Assembly (NCBI GenBank): GCA_905221605.1
Contig: CAJNDS010000158.1
Coordinates: 784,176-848,175 of the forward strand
Direction of reading: 5' to 3'
Origin: Symbiodinium natans
Lineage: Eukaryota > Sar > Dinophyceae > Suessiales > Symbiodiniaceae
DNA: 64,000 nucleotides
Shown piece by piece: positions 9,952 to 19,673 of this stretch. Within the stretch, counting starts at the first letter, position 1. Each line of letters opens with the position of its first letter. Under the pieces are notes generated by a model that was not told the DNA's origin, did no database searches, and saw only the letters and a program-made list of their open reading frames with translations. Position numbers and translations under genes: made by a program.

Positions 9952-11425
9952 GTGCTGGAAGCAGCAGATTTGCATTGGCGACAAGATGCGATCAGATGTG
10001 CTTATTTGTTGCGACGGGTGATGCAGAGGGCTGATTACAGGTTGATGTTTCATGTCACCTTGCATGTCTCATTTAGTCCCGAACCAGCTACAAGCTAGAT
10101 CCAGCGCAGCTGAAAAGCGTGTGAGCATGGGCTTAAAAGATACGCAAGCAAGAAGGATCGTCTGGAAGCTCGTCCATCTTGCCAGGTTTGCCATCAGCTT
10201 CAGTTCTGAACGGCAAGAAGGCTGGCTCAGCAGAGGAGGGTCCGGGCCTCAAGCTGACGGTTTTTTTTGTTTGGAAGTTGCCGTCATCATCAGGCGCGGT
10301 ACCAACTCCGATGCCACTAATGAACTACATACCTGGTACTTCAAGGGATTTTCAGGGCTTAGATGCTTCTGGGACAAGGACCTCGCAGGATAGATCGTTT
10401 CCGATCTATGGGGAGGGCTCAGCTCCAAAGATGCAAGGGACCCTAGAAAGCCGAAGCTTTATGACACTCCAGCCCCCCCCCCGTGCGGTGCAGTTCCATC
10501 GCGGAAGATGGGAATGCCCAAAGATGTAGGGTTTAGGGTTAGGGACCATGGAAACCCATGTGCTTCACTGGTCCTGGAGAATCGTAGATCGATGCCTCTG
10601 TTGTTTAGTATACCCTAGCCCGCTTCCCCTTACCTCCCTCCGCTAGCCTTCGTGCCGCCCCTTCTCACGCCAATATTTGTGATTGAAAGGCTCATTGACC
10701 TACACGCCCCTTCGCACACGCCTACACGCCCCTTCGCACGCCCCCAAGTGGACATGGCTGGATAGTAATAAAGCTCAGCTTCAGGTGAAGAGGACGATCG
10801 CCAGGGCTTGCTGCCGCTCTCAGGGCCAGGGAAGGTGCTGCGACCGACTGGCTCTTGTTGAGGTTTATGATGCTTGGGAAGGTTGCCTGGGCGTGTCGAC
10901 GATCGCATCTGCAGGGCAAGAACATCAAACACGCCTGCAGACGACAACGTAAACATGAACGTAAGGGCACACGCGGATTCTGTGCAGGACTTCCAAGCCC
11001 AGTAGTCTCAGCAGTCTCATGGCCAGCGACGTCTCGGGATTGTTCCCAAGCCATGCACAAGGTGAAACACTGGTTTGCGGCAGGGCTCAACTTGCCAATT
11101 TACACGGAAGGCCACAAAGCTACCCTGCTAAAGCATCAACCCCCAAATCCTAGAACCAAACTCTCGCGAGAAGCCGAGCCCTCAGCCTTAAAGCTCGACG
11201 CCCTGCACCCGCCTGAGCAAATCACTGCCAACCTCTTCCAAGGCTCAAAGCCCAAAAGTCTTCAAGCATCTGGAATTTCAGGTAAAGTTCAAGCTCCCAG
11301 ACTGGCCGCTGGGAGCCTCGCCACCATTGGACCAGAAGCTGCTGACCTTGAAGGCAGGGCTGTAAAGGGATAGAAGTACTTTGGGGTTCTAGTTTGTAGG
11401 ATTCTTATCGGGTTTAGGCTTACAG
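9952..11425. other. ABCF intron sequence, no gene resolved
   Basis: Contains a pair of CACACGCC-type short repeats near 10700-10745 and open frames at 10179-10529 and 10855-11373 without family resemblance. The exons that should encode the end of the linker and the start of ABCF domain 2 may be here, but I could not identify them. Confidence 0.35.
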
Positions 11426-11492
11426 GGCTGGCTGGAGCAGAGCTTCGGGTGGGAGCGATCCAGTTCGCAGCGAGGGTCACATCGGGCTCATT
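11426..11492 (+). CDS. candidate short exon, unknown
   Basis: Frame LAGAELRVGAIQFAARVTSG between TACAG|G and GTAAGC. Coding-like composition, but no family match. It could belong to the ABCF gene before domain 2. Confidence 0.3.
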
Positions 11493-11640
11493 GTAAGCTG
11501 AGAGGAGGGGCAACACAAGGTGGCAGGGGTGTGGCAAGCATGGAAAAGCATGCTCTCGAGCTTGCCCCAGTGCTTAGAAACCCGGCCGTGGGCCTTGCAG
11601 ATGCCTATATTCCCCCCTTACCGAATGTTGCCTCTCTCAT

Positions 11641-11732
11641 CTGAGAGTTTACAAAAATAGGGGACCCTACTATAGACCCCCAAAATAGCAGGACCCCCCT
11701 TACAACAAGGACCCCAAATAAGATACCCCCTC
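11641..11732. mobile_element. MITE-like inverted repeat, family B copy
   Basis: Begins CTGAGAGTTTACAAAAATAGGGG and ends in ATACCCCCTC, with the family's repeated GG(A/G)(T/C)CC blocks inside. CTCAT occurs on both sides (11636-11640 and 11733-11737), a possible target duplication. Confidence 0.6.
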
Positions 11733-11876
11733 CTCATATCGCAAGCCAATCAGGAGACGGAGGTCCGGTATGATGGTGGGGAGCCCGTCTTAAACATCGA
11801 GGAGCCGCTCCAGATAGAGAGGCATGGTAGTTGCAAGGCATGTACTGTGCTGGGACTTTGCTGATATTTGCAGCTT

Positions 11877-11906
11877 TCCGCCGCCTTTTTGTTTTGGGCT
11901 CTCAAC
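11877..11906 (+). other. possible decayed spliced-leader relic
   Basis: TCCGCCGCCTTTTTG aligns with the first 15 bases of DinoSL with three mismatches. A 4-base insertion and GGGCTCTCAA (DinoSL: GGCTCAAG) follow. It lies 44 bases before the ATG of the CBM20-kinase gene. Suggestive by position, weak by sequence. Confidence 0.3.
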
Positions 11907-11949
11907 TGCCAGAAGCCAAGATATCTCCCCCAAGGGGGATCAATCTCCC

Positions 11950-14613
11950 ATGTTGGCGTTCGAAGTGCAATGCGATACAGTTCCCGGAGAGGTTGCCGCG
12001 ATTTGTGGCTCCGATCCTTTTTCCTGGGATGCGGCCAAGGCGGTGATGCTCGACCCGCAGGACTATCCGACATGGCGTGGCGTGGTTACAGCACCGCAAG
12101 CAGATGTGGAGTTCAAGTACCTCATTGTAAAGAGACTTATCTTAGCAGCGTAGCAAGCAACCTTTATCCTGTTCTTGTCCAGCAGGGGTCGAAGTAGAAT
12201 AAGTAGAAGAACCCCCCATTTTTTTTTTTGAACCCTGAAGTTGTCCTTTGCATCACCTTATATAAGGAGAGGGGAGGGCGCTCCTGGAGACCTGGTCCGT
12301 TGGGAAGGCGACTTCCCGAACCGTAAGATTCACAGAGACAGCACCGTGGCGAAGGTAAAATTGCGCCATCGCTTCGGAGACGCGACGTTTGAGTGCAAGG
12401 AGGTGGTTCACGCCAGTGGCCAGATTGACAGCGTCCCCGCCAAGCAGGGCGGCTACGCAGAGGCGCAAGCGCCACAAGAGGCGCCGCCACTCCCCATCGC
12501 CAAGCGCAAGATAGAAGAGACCGAAGAGCAAGACAACTCCGTGCTTGGCAACATCGCGGTTGACCCTGCGCTTCGGCTAGCTCGCATGGTGCGCTCCCAG
12601 TCTGCCACCATGTTCTCCATGAAGTACGATGTGACCTGGGGTATTCTTAGGGGACTCTGGCTGTTGCCTTTTCCTCCTTTGTGTTATTTTGTGCATGTGG
12701 GTCTTCTAAGCACAGGATGCATGCCAGCAGATGGAGATCCGAGAGCAGCCAAGGTCAAGGATACGGTGCTCGGCACCGGCATGTCCGGCGGAGTCGTTGT
12801 GGGGAAGAACAAGGAGACCGGGGTGGAGGTTGCCATCAAGAAGCTTCCCCTGAATGCTTCCATGAACTTGGAGCACATCAAGTCAGAGGTTCAGCATCAG
12901 CTGACTCTAGACCATCCGAACATTTGCCGCCTTCTCGAAGTCTACGAAGAGCCGGACCGACTTCTGCTGGTCATGGAGAAGCTTGATGGCCCCGACCTGT
13001 TCGACTCCCTGTCCAAGAAGAGCCGCTACACGGAGAAGGATGCCAGGGAGGTGGTCAAGCAGATTCTCAGCGCAGTGGCCTATTGCCACCGCAATGGGGT
13101 CTGCCATCGCGACCTGAAGTTGGAGAACTTCTGCATGGAGGACAAGTCGGAGAACGCCAGGATCAAGATGATCGACTTTGGCTTGAGCTCGTCCTTTGAT
13201 GACTCTCTTCCCATGACCGACTCTTGCGGCACCCTCTACTATGTGGCTCCAGAGGTCCTCCGAGGCAAGTACAACCAACAGTGCGACATGTGGTCTCTGG
13301 GAGTCCTGACCTACATCTTGCTAGATGGCCGGGCCCCCTTCATGGGCCGTGACGACCGGAAAACGTACAGGCTGATCTTGGCGGGAGGGTACACCTTCCC
13401 CGAGAATCGTTGGGGTGTCATCTCAGACGACGCCAAGAACTTCGTCTCGAAGCTCTTGGTGGTCGACCCCGAGGTGAGGATGACAGCAGAAGAGGCCATG
13501 CTGCACCAATGGCTGAGCAAGGATCACGCAGACGCAGACGGCGCCGCTGCTGCTCCTGCGCTGGATGAGAACGTGATGGATGGGCTCAAGGCCTTTACAC
13601 GAGGAAACGCCGCCAAGCGGGCGGTGCTGCGTGCAATGGCGCCGGCAGCATCTGTAGATGAGGTAAGCCGGTGGGCTGATCAGTTCGAGGCCTTCGATAA
13701 GCAAGGCACCGGAAATGTCAAAGTCTCTGTTCTCGTGCAGCGCTTGGTCTCGCAAGGCTTGGCCACTGCTGCCGAGGCTGAAGATATCTCTGCTGGCCTA
13801 ACGGCAGTAGCCGATGCGTCCCAGGAAATTTCATATTCAGCGTTTCTTGCGGCATGCCTTTGTGCACATCATTCGAACCTGGAGGAGAAACACTTGAAAG
13901 AGCTTTTCTCGAAGTTGGACAAAGACAAGGACGGGCACGTCAGCGTAGAAGAAGTTGGGAAAGCTCTGGGTGGTGTCTTGGACGTTGATGCGCTGGAAGC
14001 GGAAATGGGCGGACGGGCCTTGTCGTTCGCTGATTTTCAGTGGCTCCTTCAACGACCGTTGGCTCCGTCATCCATGGCCGGGCTTCGTCAGCTCCTGGGT
14101 ACCTTCCAAAACCTGGGTTTGGCAAAGAGCTGGCGTGTGGATACGGCCGCTGCCAAGGCCGCCAAGGACGGGGACGGCGTCCAGCTGGTGGCCGCGAGGC
14201 GGGAGAATGCTGCTTGGCGGCAGTGGCATCGCCAGCGCATGCTCGGAGAGACCCCGGAGGACCCAGCCGCCGCAGGTAGTTCTGCTGAGGGTGATGACAA
14301 AGCCCGGATGTCGCCCAAGAAGCTGATCCTTGAAAGCATACCTCTACCAGTTCCAAGCAGCAGACCAGCAAGCAGCCGTGGTGAGATCACACCTCGGGAA
14401 GACCCATTAACAGATCATCTTCAGCCCAAGGACTCGGCGAAGAGTCTGCAAGACTCAGCCGACAACGCAGAGCTGCAGGCCGAGTGGTCTGTGGCCACTG
14501 CGGCGGCCAAGGATGGAGACATGGAGGCAGCAAGGCGCGAGAATCGCGCATGGCGGATGATGAACAGGGAGAGGGCGAACACAGGGCAAAGCTCTGGTTC
14601 TCCCGACTCCTAA
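11950..14613 (+). CDS. starch-binding calcium-dependent protein kinase (CBM20 + kinase + EF-hands), CDPK2-like
   Basis: ATG at 11950 opens a CBM20 starch-binding domain (MLAFEVQCDTVPGEVAAICG, then the FKYLIV strand), continued after a short intron by LVRWEGDFPNRKI. The intron runs from ~12131 to ~12272; the best fit is a GA donor and an AG|GGG acceptor. A second, in-frame 75-nt intron is likely at 12641-12715 (GT...CAG|G); without it a hydrophobic stretch is inserted. Kinase motifs: LGTGMSGGVVVG, VAIKK (Lys 12838-12840), HRDLKLEN (13105-13128), DFG (13174-13182), APE (13246-13254). A canonical EF-hand DKDKDGHVSVEE lies at 13918-13953, with three degenerate ones around it. The C-terminus has a duplicated (A)AKDGD...AARREN.AWR motif. 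Toxoplasma CDPK2 has the same CBM20-kinase-EF order and controls amylopectin turnover; here the substrate would be cytosolic starch (inference). It lies inside an ABCF intron. Confidence 0.88.
12641..12715 (+). other. probable in-frame intron of the CBM20-kinase
   Basis: 75 bases, a multiple of three, with GT at the start, a T-rich 3' half and AAGCACAG|G at the end. Removal joins YDVTWG to CMPADGDP and deletes a hydrophobic stretch with no counterpart in CDPKs. Read through, it would look like a transmembrane segment. Confidence 0.55.
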
Positions 14614-14894
14614 TAGATTGCTCGTGATGAGAGAGTCGATCGAGCGGCTCAGAAATGGCGTGATTGCTGTCATGCCTACCACCGCGACAGTTTTTGTTCG
14701 CACGACATGTACGTAGGATTGGTAGAAGCCGTCAGCCGCCAGCGGCTGTTAGCGCAATCAAGTCGAACGAGTTGAAGCCATGAGCTAGCAGGCTGCGGCC
14801 TTTCAGGCCACATGTGGCTGCAGCAGGCTGTAACACTGCTGTAACCCTTAAGCAGCTTCTTCCCACCGCTGGGAGGAGTTCGTCGTATCCGCAG

Positions 14895-14971
14895 GGCAGC
14901 GGCTCGCATTGCTTGGGCCCAACGGCTGCGGCAAAACGACGCTGCTCCGCTCGCTGGCTGGGAAGCTGGAG
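14895..14971 (+). CDS. ABCF exon i: Walker A, domain 2
   Basis: Reads QRLALLGPNGCGKTTLLRSL then AGKLE. GPNGCGKT is Walker A. Acceptor ATCCGCAG|GG. The end is placed before a GC donor (14972) to join in phase to VEVGARIL; the frame stays open to about 15012. Confidence 0.85.
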
Positions 14972-15040
14972 GCTGCCCGGCCTTGGATCTTGTCAGGCCG
15001 GTTCTTAGTAAGTCTTAGTAGGGAATAATCCCTGAAAGGG

Positions 15041-15126
15041 TATATATATATATATATACATGTGTGTGGATGTATACATATATATATATGTAATATATGG
15101 ATGTATATATATATATATATATAGAT

Positions 15127-15158
<32 letters not shown>

Positions 15159-15159
15159 C
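15041..15159. repeat. (TA)n microsatellite with ATGTATA/AGATAGATA interruptions
   Basis: Dinucleotide TA runs, interrupted by TGTGTGGATGTATACA and AGATAGAT, in the intron between ABCF exons i and j. Confidence 0.97.
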
Positions 15160-15256
15160 GGCCTAGTTCCCTCATTCCCTAATAGGAACCAGGAGCCTTT
15201 TCCCACTCTTTCATGTCGTGAACCTCGGGCCCATGGGCCACTGCCCCTTGGCCAAG

Positions 15257-15337
15257 GTCGAGGTGGGCGCCCGTATCCTGGGCGTTGGCGGCCTACGCCG
15301 TGCCCGCGTCGCCTACTTCACGCAGGATCTGGCTCAG
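15257..15337 (+). CDS. ABCF exon j: Q-loop VAYFTQ, domain 2
   Basis: Reads VEVGARILGVGGLRRARVAY then FTQDLAQ. The Gln of YFTQ is the Q-loop residue. Acceptor GCCAAG|G. End set at a GC donor (15338) so that DLAQ joins DLPGDMTP; an alternative GT donor is at 15358. Confidence 0.8.
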
Positions 15338-15495
15338 GCCCGAGAGACACCAGCTGGGTGCGTGAGGTTGGGAGATTCCAGCCTTTTTTTTGGAGGTGGA
15401 TTTTTGGGATCATACTGCATGTCATCGCTCCAGCGCGGGGGAGGAGGGACTGACTGGCTGGATGGCTGCACCAGCTGGTTCCTTATAGGTTCTAC

Positions 15496-15591
15496 TTGGA
15501 TATTCATGGGCAGTGAAAAGTCGAGCTTTGCTAAAACAGCCTTACCTCGGGCGCTTAGAACCCTACTTAAAAACTACCCATGAACCTCCAA
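15496..15591. mobile_element. MITE-like inverted repeat, family C copy
   Basis: TTGGATATTCATGGGCAGT at the left, ACTACCCATGAACCTCCAA at the right (16 of 19 complementary). Same terminal sequence as the element at 36110-36252. Located in an ABCF intron, 40 bases before the next acceptor. Confidence 0.7.
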
Positions 15592-15633
15592 GCATGCGAG
15601 GTTTATCTGTGGGCGTAAACCTCAAGAAGCCAG

Positions 15634-15719
15634 GATCTTCCAGGTGACATGACGCCTGTGGAACACGTTTTGGGTGACGATGCGCCGATCTCGCTTGACA
15701 TGGAGGGTGCTCGTGCTGC
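15634..15719 (+). CDS. ABCF exon k: DMTPVEHVL, domain 2
   Basis: Reads DLPGDMTPVEHVLGDDAP, later DMEGARA plus two bases. ABCF proteins have TPLEYV...ARAALGALGL here. Acceptor GCCAG|G. A GT donor at 15720 leaves GC, which with the next G gives Ala: ARAALGALGLRG. Confidence 0.85.
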
Positions 15720-15937
15720 GTGCGGGGCTAAGTGGCGACCAAACCTTCTGGTTGCAGAACTGGAACACCTTTCCTCAGTGGTTGGTTGTCTGGGCTTCTG
15801 TCTGTGCCATTTGCCGGTACTGCTGTAGTTCGGTTCCGGTGGGCCACAATTGTTTGCCAACATACAATACAAGAGCCATGAAATCTGAGGCATCAGGGCC
15901 ATTGATCAATCGCAAGAGTCAACGAAAATTGTCTGAG

Positions 15938-16003
15938 GCTGGGCGCGCTGGGCCTGCGGGGAGCTTGCCACAACTCCCCCATCAGAACCTTGAGTGGTGG
16001 CGA
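15938..16003 (+). CDS. ABCF exon l: signature LSGGE, domain 2
   Basis: Reads LGALGLRGACHNSPIRTLSG G plus GA of the Glu codon. Acceptor CTGAG|G. The donor must be GA (GAATCT, 16004), because only GA+G restores LSGGE-KARVALA. Confidence 0.88.
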
Positions 16004-16299
16004 GAATCTGGACTCGCATTTGACAAGTCGTGCATTGCATTGCGCTTCCGTCCCTCATCGTTGTCCGATCCGCAGTCCATCCGCGCCAGAGGAGCACACA
16101 GAATCTTCATGGCGTTAGGTTCGACTGGTCCCTGTTATAGAGCGACATGGAAGTGCATCATCGAACTAACTCGAGCTAAACCCCCAGCAGGCTGAAACCC
16201 CAAGAGCCAGTTGGGTATTTCCCCTTGCATGCCTTGTGCGACTGAGCGATGAAAGCCGAACCATCAGATCCAGGTCCAAGTCCGCCCTGAACGGTCAGT

Positions 16300-16402
16300 T
16301 GCGGGTTTCTTAAATTGGGGGTACCTTATTGGGGTCCTTCTTTTCAGGGAATCCTAGTATTGGGGGGTCCCGTGTTATTGGTCCCTGATTATCGTAAACT
16401 CC
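16300..16402. mobile_element. MITE-like element, family B copy, next to a splice acceptor
   Basis: TGCGGGTTTCTTAAATTGGGGG...TTATCGTAAACTCCC. CAGT is present on both sides (16296-16299 and 16403-16406). It ends 16 bases before the AG|G acceptor at 16418 and so supplies much of that intron. Confidence 0.65.
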
Positions 16403-16418
16403 CAGTCTGTTGACTCAG

Positions 16419-16476
16419 GAAGGCGCGTGTGGCGCTGGCGGTGTTTGCTACACGGCCTGCTGATGTGCTGCTGCTG
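16419..16476 (+). CDS. ABCF exon m: Walker B, domain 2
   Basis: G completes Glu, then KARVALAVFATRPADVLLL. Acceptor CTCAG|G. The donor is GA (GACCCG at 16477), so the Walker B Asp comes from the next exon. Confidence 0.88.
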
Positions 16477-16802
16477 GACCCGAGTGTAAACCGGAGCATC
16501 GATATCTAGAATCTTCCGAAAGCTCACCGGTTGAATTGTGTCCTTGCAGGCTGACAACCTAGACAATTCCTGTTGTGCTCCTGGGATACCCATTCACACT
16601 CTACAATTGGCCGCAGCTTGCCCCTTGTCAATGCCGGTTGGCCAAAAGCAAAACATTCTCGATCACTCTTTGTTGGACTGGTTGCATTGCAAGACACTTT
16701 CTCACAGTCTATCAGAATAGCTATCACGGAATAGCCTCCAGAACACCGAACATTCCCCGTGCCCCGTTTAAGCCACGAACAAGCCCCGCTCCAACGACAG
16801 AG

Positions 16803-16874
16803 GACGAGCCAACAAACCACCTGGATGGGGCTGCTGTCGCCTCTCTTTGCACAGGGCTCCGCGAGCATGGAGGA
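16803..16874 (+). CDS. ABCF exon n: DEPTNHLD, domain 2
   Basis: Reads DEPTNHLDGAAVASLCTGLR then EHGG. Walker B Glu and D-loop are intact. Acceptor ACAGAG|G; end placed before a GC donor (16875) in phase 0. Confidence 0.88.
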
Positions 16875-17292
16875 GCGGCTGCTGGGCAGAAATCATATCG
16901 GTGCGTGCAGATGAGTATGTTGTAAAACGAAATCGGGATCATGATGGAGATGCCTTTGCGTGATTAGGTTTAGGGTAGTTATTCGCATCCAGCCTTCGCT
17001 TCAGCAGGTGGATGAAGGTGGTGGCCGTTGCTGCTGTTGAGGTTTCCTTCATCGTGGCCATTGCATAGACTTTATTGCCGTTGTGGCAGTCAGTGGATGG
17101 TACTGTAGTGTTGGTGTACTGTTGGTGTGGTGACGGTGCTGATGGGCGTCTTCTGCTTTGTTGCTGTTAGTATGCTCCAGGGTCAAGTTAGACAAGGCAC
17201 AACAAATGTAGGCAGCTCAGCCCTGATAGCTTTGAATCACCAGCCTGCCTGCCAGAGTTTGTGTGTGTGTGTGTGTGTGCGTGTCGTCTCAG

Positions 17293-17349
17293 GTCTTGGT
17301 TTCATCCCACGACAAAGCCTTCCTCGAAGCCCTGCACGTCACAGATCAG
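17293..17349 (+). CDS. ABCF exon o: H-loop, domain 2
   Basis: 19 codons reading VLVSSHDKAFLEALHVTDQ. The family motif is VSHD; here one extra Ser precedes the switch His. Acceptor CTCAG|G, GC donor at 17350. Confidence 0.88.
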
Positions 17350-17389
17350 GCAAGCATATCATTCCTCTTCACAGGGTCTGGGTTTTCAT

Positions 17390-17502
17390 GAGTTGGGATG
17401 TTCCCCGTTATACTGCCGGAAGCAGTCCTTAATAGGGATTGTAATAGGGGGTAGTACAATCCCTATGAAGGACTGTTAGCATACGGGGGGACCTCCCAAC
17501 TC
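17390..17502. mobile_element. MITE-like inverted repeat, family A copy
   Basis: GAGTTGGGATGTTCCCC at the left, GGGGGACCTCCCAACTC at the right, with internal mirrored CAGTCCTTAATAGGGATTGTA and TACAATCCCTATGAAGGACTG. Inside an ABCF intron, 40 bases after the donor. Confidence 0.8.
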
Positions 17503-17622
17503 ACCCTAAACCCTAGACCCTGAACCCTAAACAACCCTAAACCCTAAACCCCTCAACCGATGCCCTGCCTGCGTGTGAGAGTCGACACCCCTAAACCCTA
17601 AACCCTAAACCCTAAACCCTAG
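17503..17622. repeat. CCCTAAA arrays flanking the ABCF exon p acceptor
   Basis: Two groups of heptamers (to 17552 and from 17588), the second ending 17 bases before the acceptor. Confidence 0.95.
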
Positions 17623-17639
17623 TGCCCTTTGTCACGCAG

Positions 17640-17713
17640 GTGCACATCGTGCGAGCAGAGGTTGGAGAGCCAGGCCGCTTGAAGGCGCCTCTGCCACTTC
17701 TAAGATCAGCCAA
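17640..17713 (+). CDS. ABCF exon p: C-terminal strand after the H-loop
   Basis: Reads VHIVRAEVGEPGRLKAPLPL then LRSA plus two bases. It fits the V..V..G....Y strand that follows the H-loop in ABC ATPases. Acceptor ACGCAG|G, GT donor (17714). Confidence 0.75.
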
Positions 17714-17885
17714 GTAAGAATAATAACAATAATATTATTATTAGTAGCTAATAATAAAATATAATAATGACCAATAGTAACAATAATAATAAGCAGAAGC
17801 AAAGGCAGAGGCAGATGTGCGTAGTAATTTAGAATTCAGGTTTTCCGGTGCAAAGCACATACATACTGACGTTTCTGTTTCACAG

Positions 17886-17979
17886 TCGCCTGCACTCATC
17901 CCCTTCTTTCTTGGCGGTGGTGGAGGGGGTGGTGGGCATTATTCTGAAGCTCTGCTCGAAAAGCCAAGTGCAACATTAG
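17886..17979 (+). CDS. possible last ABCF exon
   Basis: In phase with exon p the frame reads NRLHSSPSFLAVVEGVVGII then LKLCSKSQVQH and a TAG stop at 17977. The acceptor is CACAG|T, the only ABCF acceptor here not followed by G. A competing frame, Gly-rich and open to a GTAAGT donor at 17989, would continue the gene instead. Confidence 0.4.
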
Positions 17980-18059
17980 TCGGGTTTGGTAAGTTGGTCC
18001 TGGGCTAGTACTCATAGAAGCTGACAGCGGAGCAGTCGGTAGCTCACATTTCCTGACAG

Positions 18060-18182
18060 GCTTGCAAGAATCATGCAGCAGCGACGAAGGTGTGATGTTG
18101 GGTCTGATGCCAGCATTGCTGCATGAGGTCATCAACGGACCTGTTGTGCGACTCGGATGCATGCAGCCTGACGGTCTGACGA
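18060..18182 (+). CDS. candidate exon, unknown
   Basis: After TGACAG|G the frame reads LQESCSSDEGVMLGLMPALL then HEVINGPVVRLG up to AG|GTGCG. Coding-like, and in phase with the alternative Gly-rich frame of the previous exon. Family not recognised. Confidence 0.4.
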
Positions 18183-18482
18183 GGTGCGTGTTGGTTTCAG
18201 CCGCTTTGCGCAGCATTGCATGTGCGCAGCAGTTGATTTCATCATCCGCTGCTCATTAAAATTATCTCTTTTATTGCATGCCCTGCGATCTGTTGTAGTG
18301 ACCTTGCAGTAGAGATGAGCAGGAAGGAGTTCGGACCCTGCCAATAGACACCAGCAAGTCGTCCAGTGCACAGCCCCAAGGCGTGACATCTTCCTTACCG
18401 GTAGCAATTCCACGGCTCCTTCGTCACCCGCTGGTGCATCTACACATGTGGCTGCTGTGGAAGAACCAGGCATGGATCCGGG

Positions 18483-18561
18483 AACCCTAAACAACCCTAA
18501 ACCCTGAACCCTAAATTAAAACCCCAAACCCTAAACCCCAAACCCTAAACCCTAAACCCTC
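18483..18561. repeat. degenerate CCCTAAA array
   Basis: Heptamers mixed with CCCCAAA and CCCTGAA variants. Confidence 0.9.
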
Positions 18562-18691
18562 AAGGCTTAAAAAGAGGAGTTCTGTGTGACCCGTGCGGAT
18601 CCGTCGAGGCCCCGCCAAAGCCGCACGCAAGCCTTCTGCCTCGAGAGCCTGGCTCTTATGCTGCTGAGAGTGTGGGATGTGTCCATTAAAG

Positions 18692-18834
18692 GGGTATAGG
18701 GAGGGACCCCTAGAAGGGACCCTATCTTTCTCCCCTCTATAAGCCCAAAATGTACCTTATATAGCTCCTATGTACCTAAGTAGCCCCTAAAGAACCCCGA
18801 AGGTCCCTTATAAGGGTCACTCCTTCAGGTCCCC
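18692..18834. mobile_element. MITE-like element, family E copy
   Basis: AAGGGGTATAGGGAGGGACCCC at the left and AAGGGTCACTCC at the right. The segment CTATGTACCTAAGTAGCCCC is shared, nearly unchanged, with 35380-35400. Confidence 0.6.
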
Positions 18835-19673
18835 AGATGTGTTTTAAGAAATCGCTGTGGCATTGACAGCACAACTGAGGGCAAACTGACAAGAAAGCTC
18901 ACCAACGCCCAATCCTAAGAGTGCCGTGTGGATGGTGAGCTGATGCTTGCTGAGTTGCTTCCAGAGTTTCCAGGCTTGACTCTGAGATCATGAGAAGTAC
19001 GATCCGAATATATGAGCCATCGACTTATTGACTACATGATATATTTATACACACACATATATATCTATATATATCGAGAGAGTAGAAGTAAATAAGTCAA
19101 ATGCATGATATTTATATATATGCATATACATATACAATTGTTGTCAGGTCATGCGGAGGATTGAGCATGCCGAAGGTCTTCTACAAGAGGCTGCCACAGC
19201 CATTCTGCTGAGTGTCGGGTGAGTTACATCGCTCTGTCAAGCGTGCTCAGCTCAAGCGCACGGGGTGGAGCTTGTCTTGTCGGACTCATGGCAAGTAGCC
19301 AGCTCGCAGTTAACCGCCGACAAACAAAGGACATGACAGGCGCCATGTTCTCCCCCTCGGCATACCTGATCAGGCAGCGGATGCCATGAATGTCGAGTAC
19401 AACGAGGCTGGTGCTTGACATCATGTCTCGTTCCGCAAGTACAAAATCAGCCGTGTCAGAAGTTTCAAAAATATTTCATATTCCGTATGAAAGGGTCCTT
19501 CTGTTGCCCCAGCAACCGAACCACATCAAGCCTGGGGGGCCACAGTAGTAGAGGGTATCTGTTCCCCTTCCTCAACAGGGTTTACTCACAGGGCGCCTTT
19601 GCCTTCACATGGCCTCACAAACTAGTCTCGCAGCACGTCGCACGGAAAAGTGCATGTTTGCAGCATGTCGAAT

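Larger units (their letters stand above)
2564..17979 (+). other. ABCF-type ABC ATPase gene, span of all visible exons
   Basis: Gene-level entry; exons are listed separately. ABCF proteins are soluble twin-ATPase proteins without membrane segments that act on ribosomes or in stress signalling. Joining the exons gives, in order: the GWLRQEA segment; a charged helix; LTGLGF; LSGGWQMR; VALARALLREPELLLLDEP; NHMD; LLLVTHD; a charged linker; Walker A GPNGCGKTT; VAYFTQDLAQ; LSGGE; KARVALAVFATRPADVLLLD; DEPTNHLD; and VLVSSHDKAFLEAL. This is the ABCF order of two tandem nucleotide-binding domains. The domain-1 Walker A is missing from the window. Phases agree across most junctions. Donors are a mix of GT, GC and GA, and acceptors are AG|G at 16 of 17 exons. 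Introns hold telomere-like repeats, MITEs and two other genes. I cannot tell whether the locus is expressed or a decaying paralogue; no frameshift was seen inside the well-resolved exons. Confidence 0.85.

Noticed and set aside
12641-12715. Transmembrane segment in the CBM20-kinase
   Set aside because: The hydrophobic stretch is better explained as a read-through 75-nt intron with GT and CAG|G ends.
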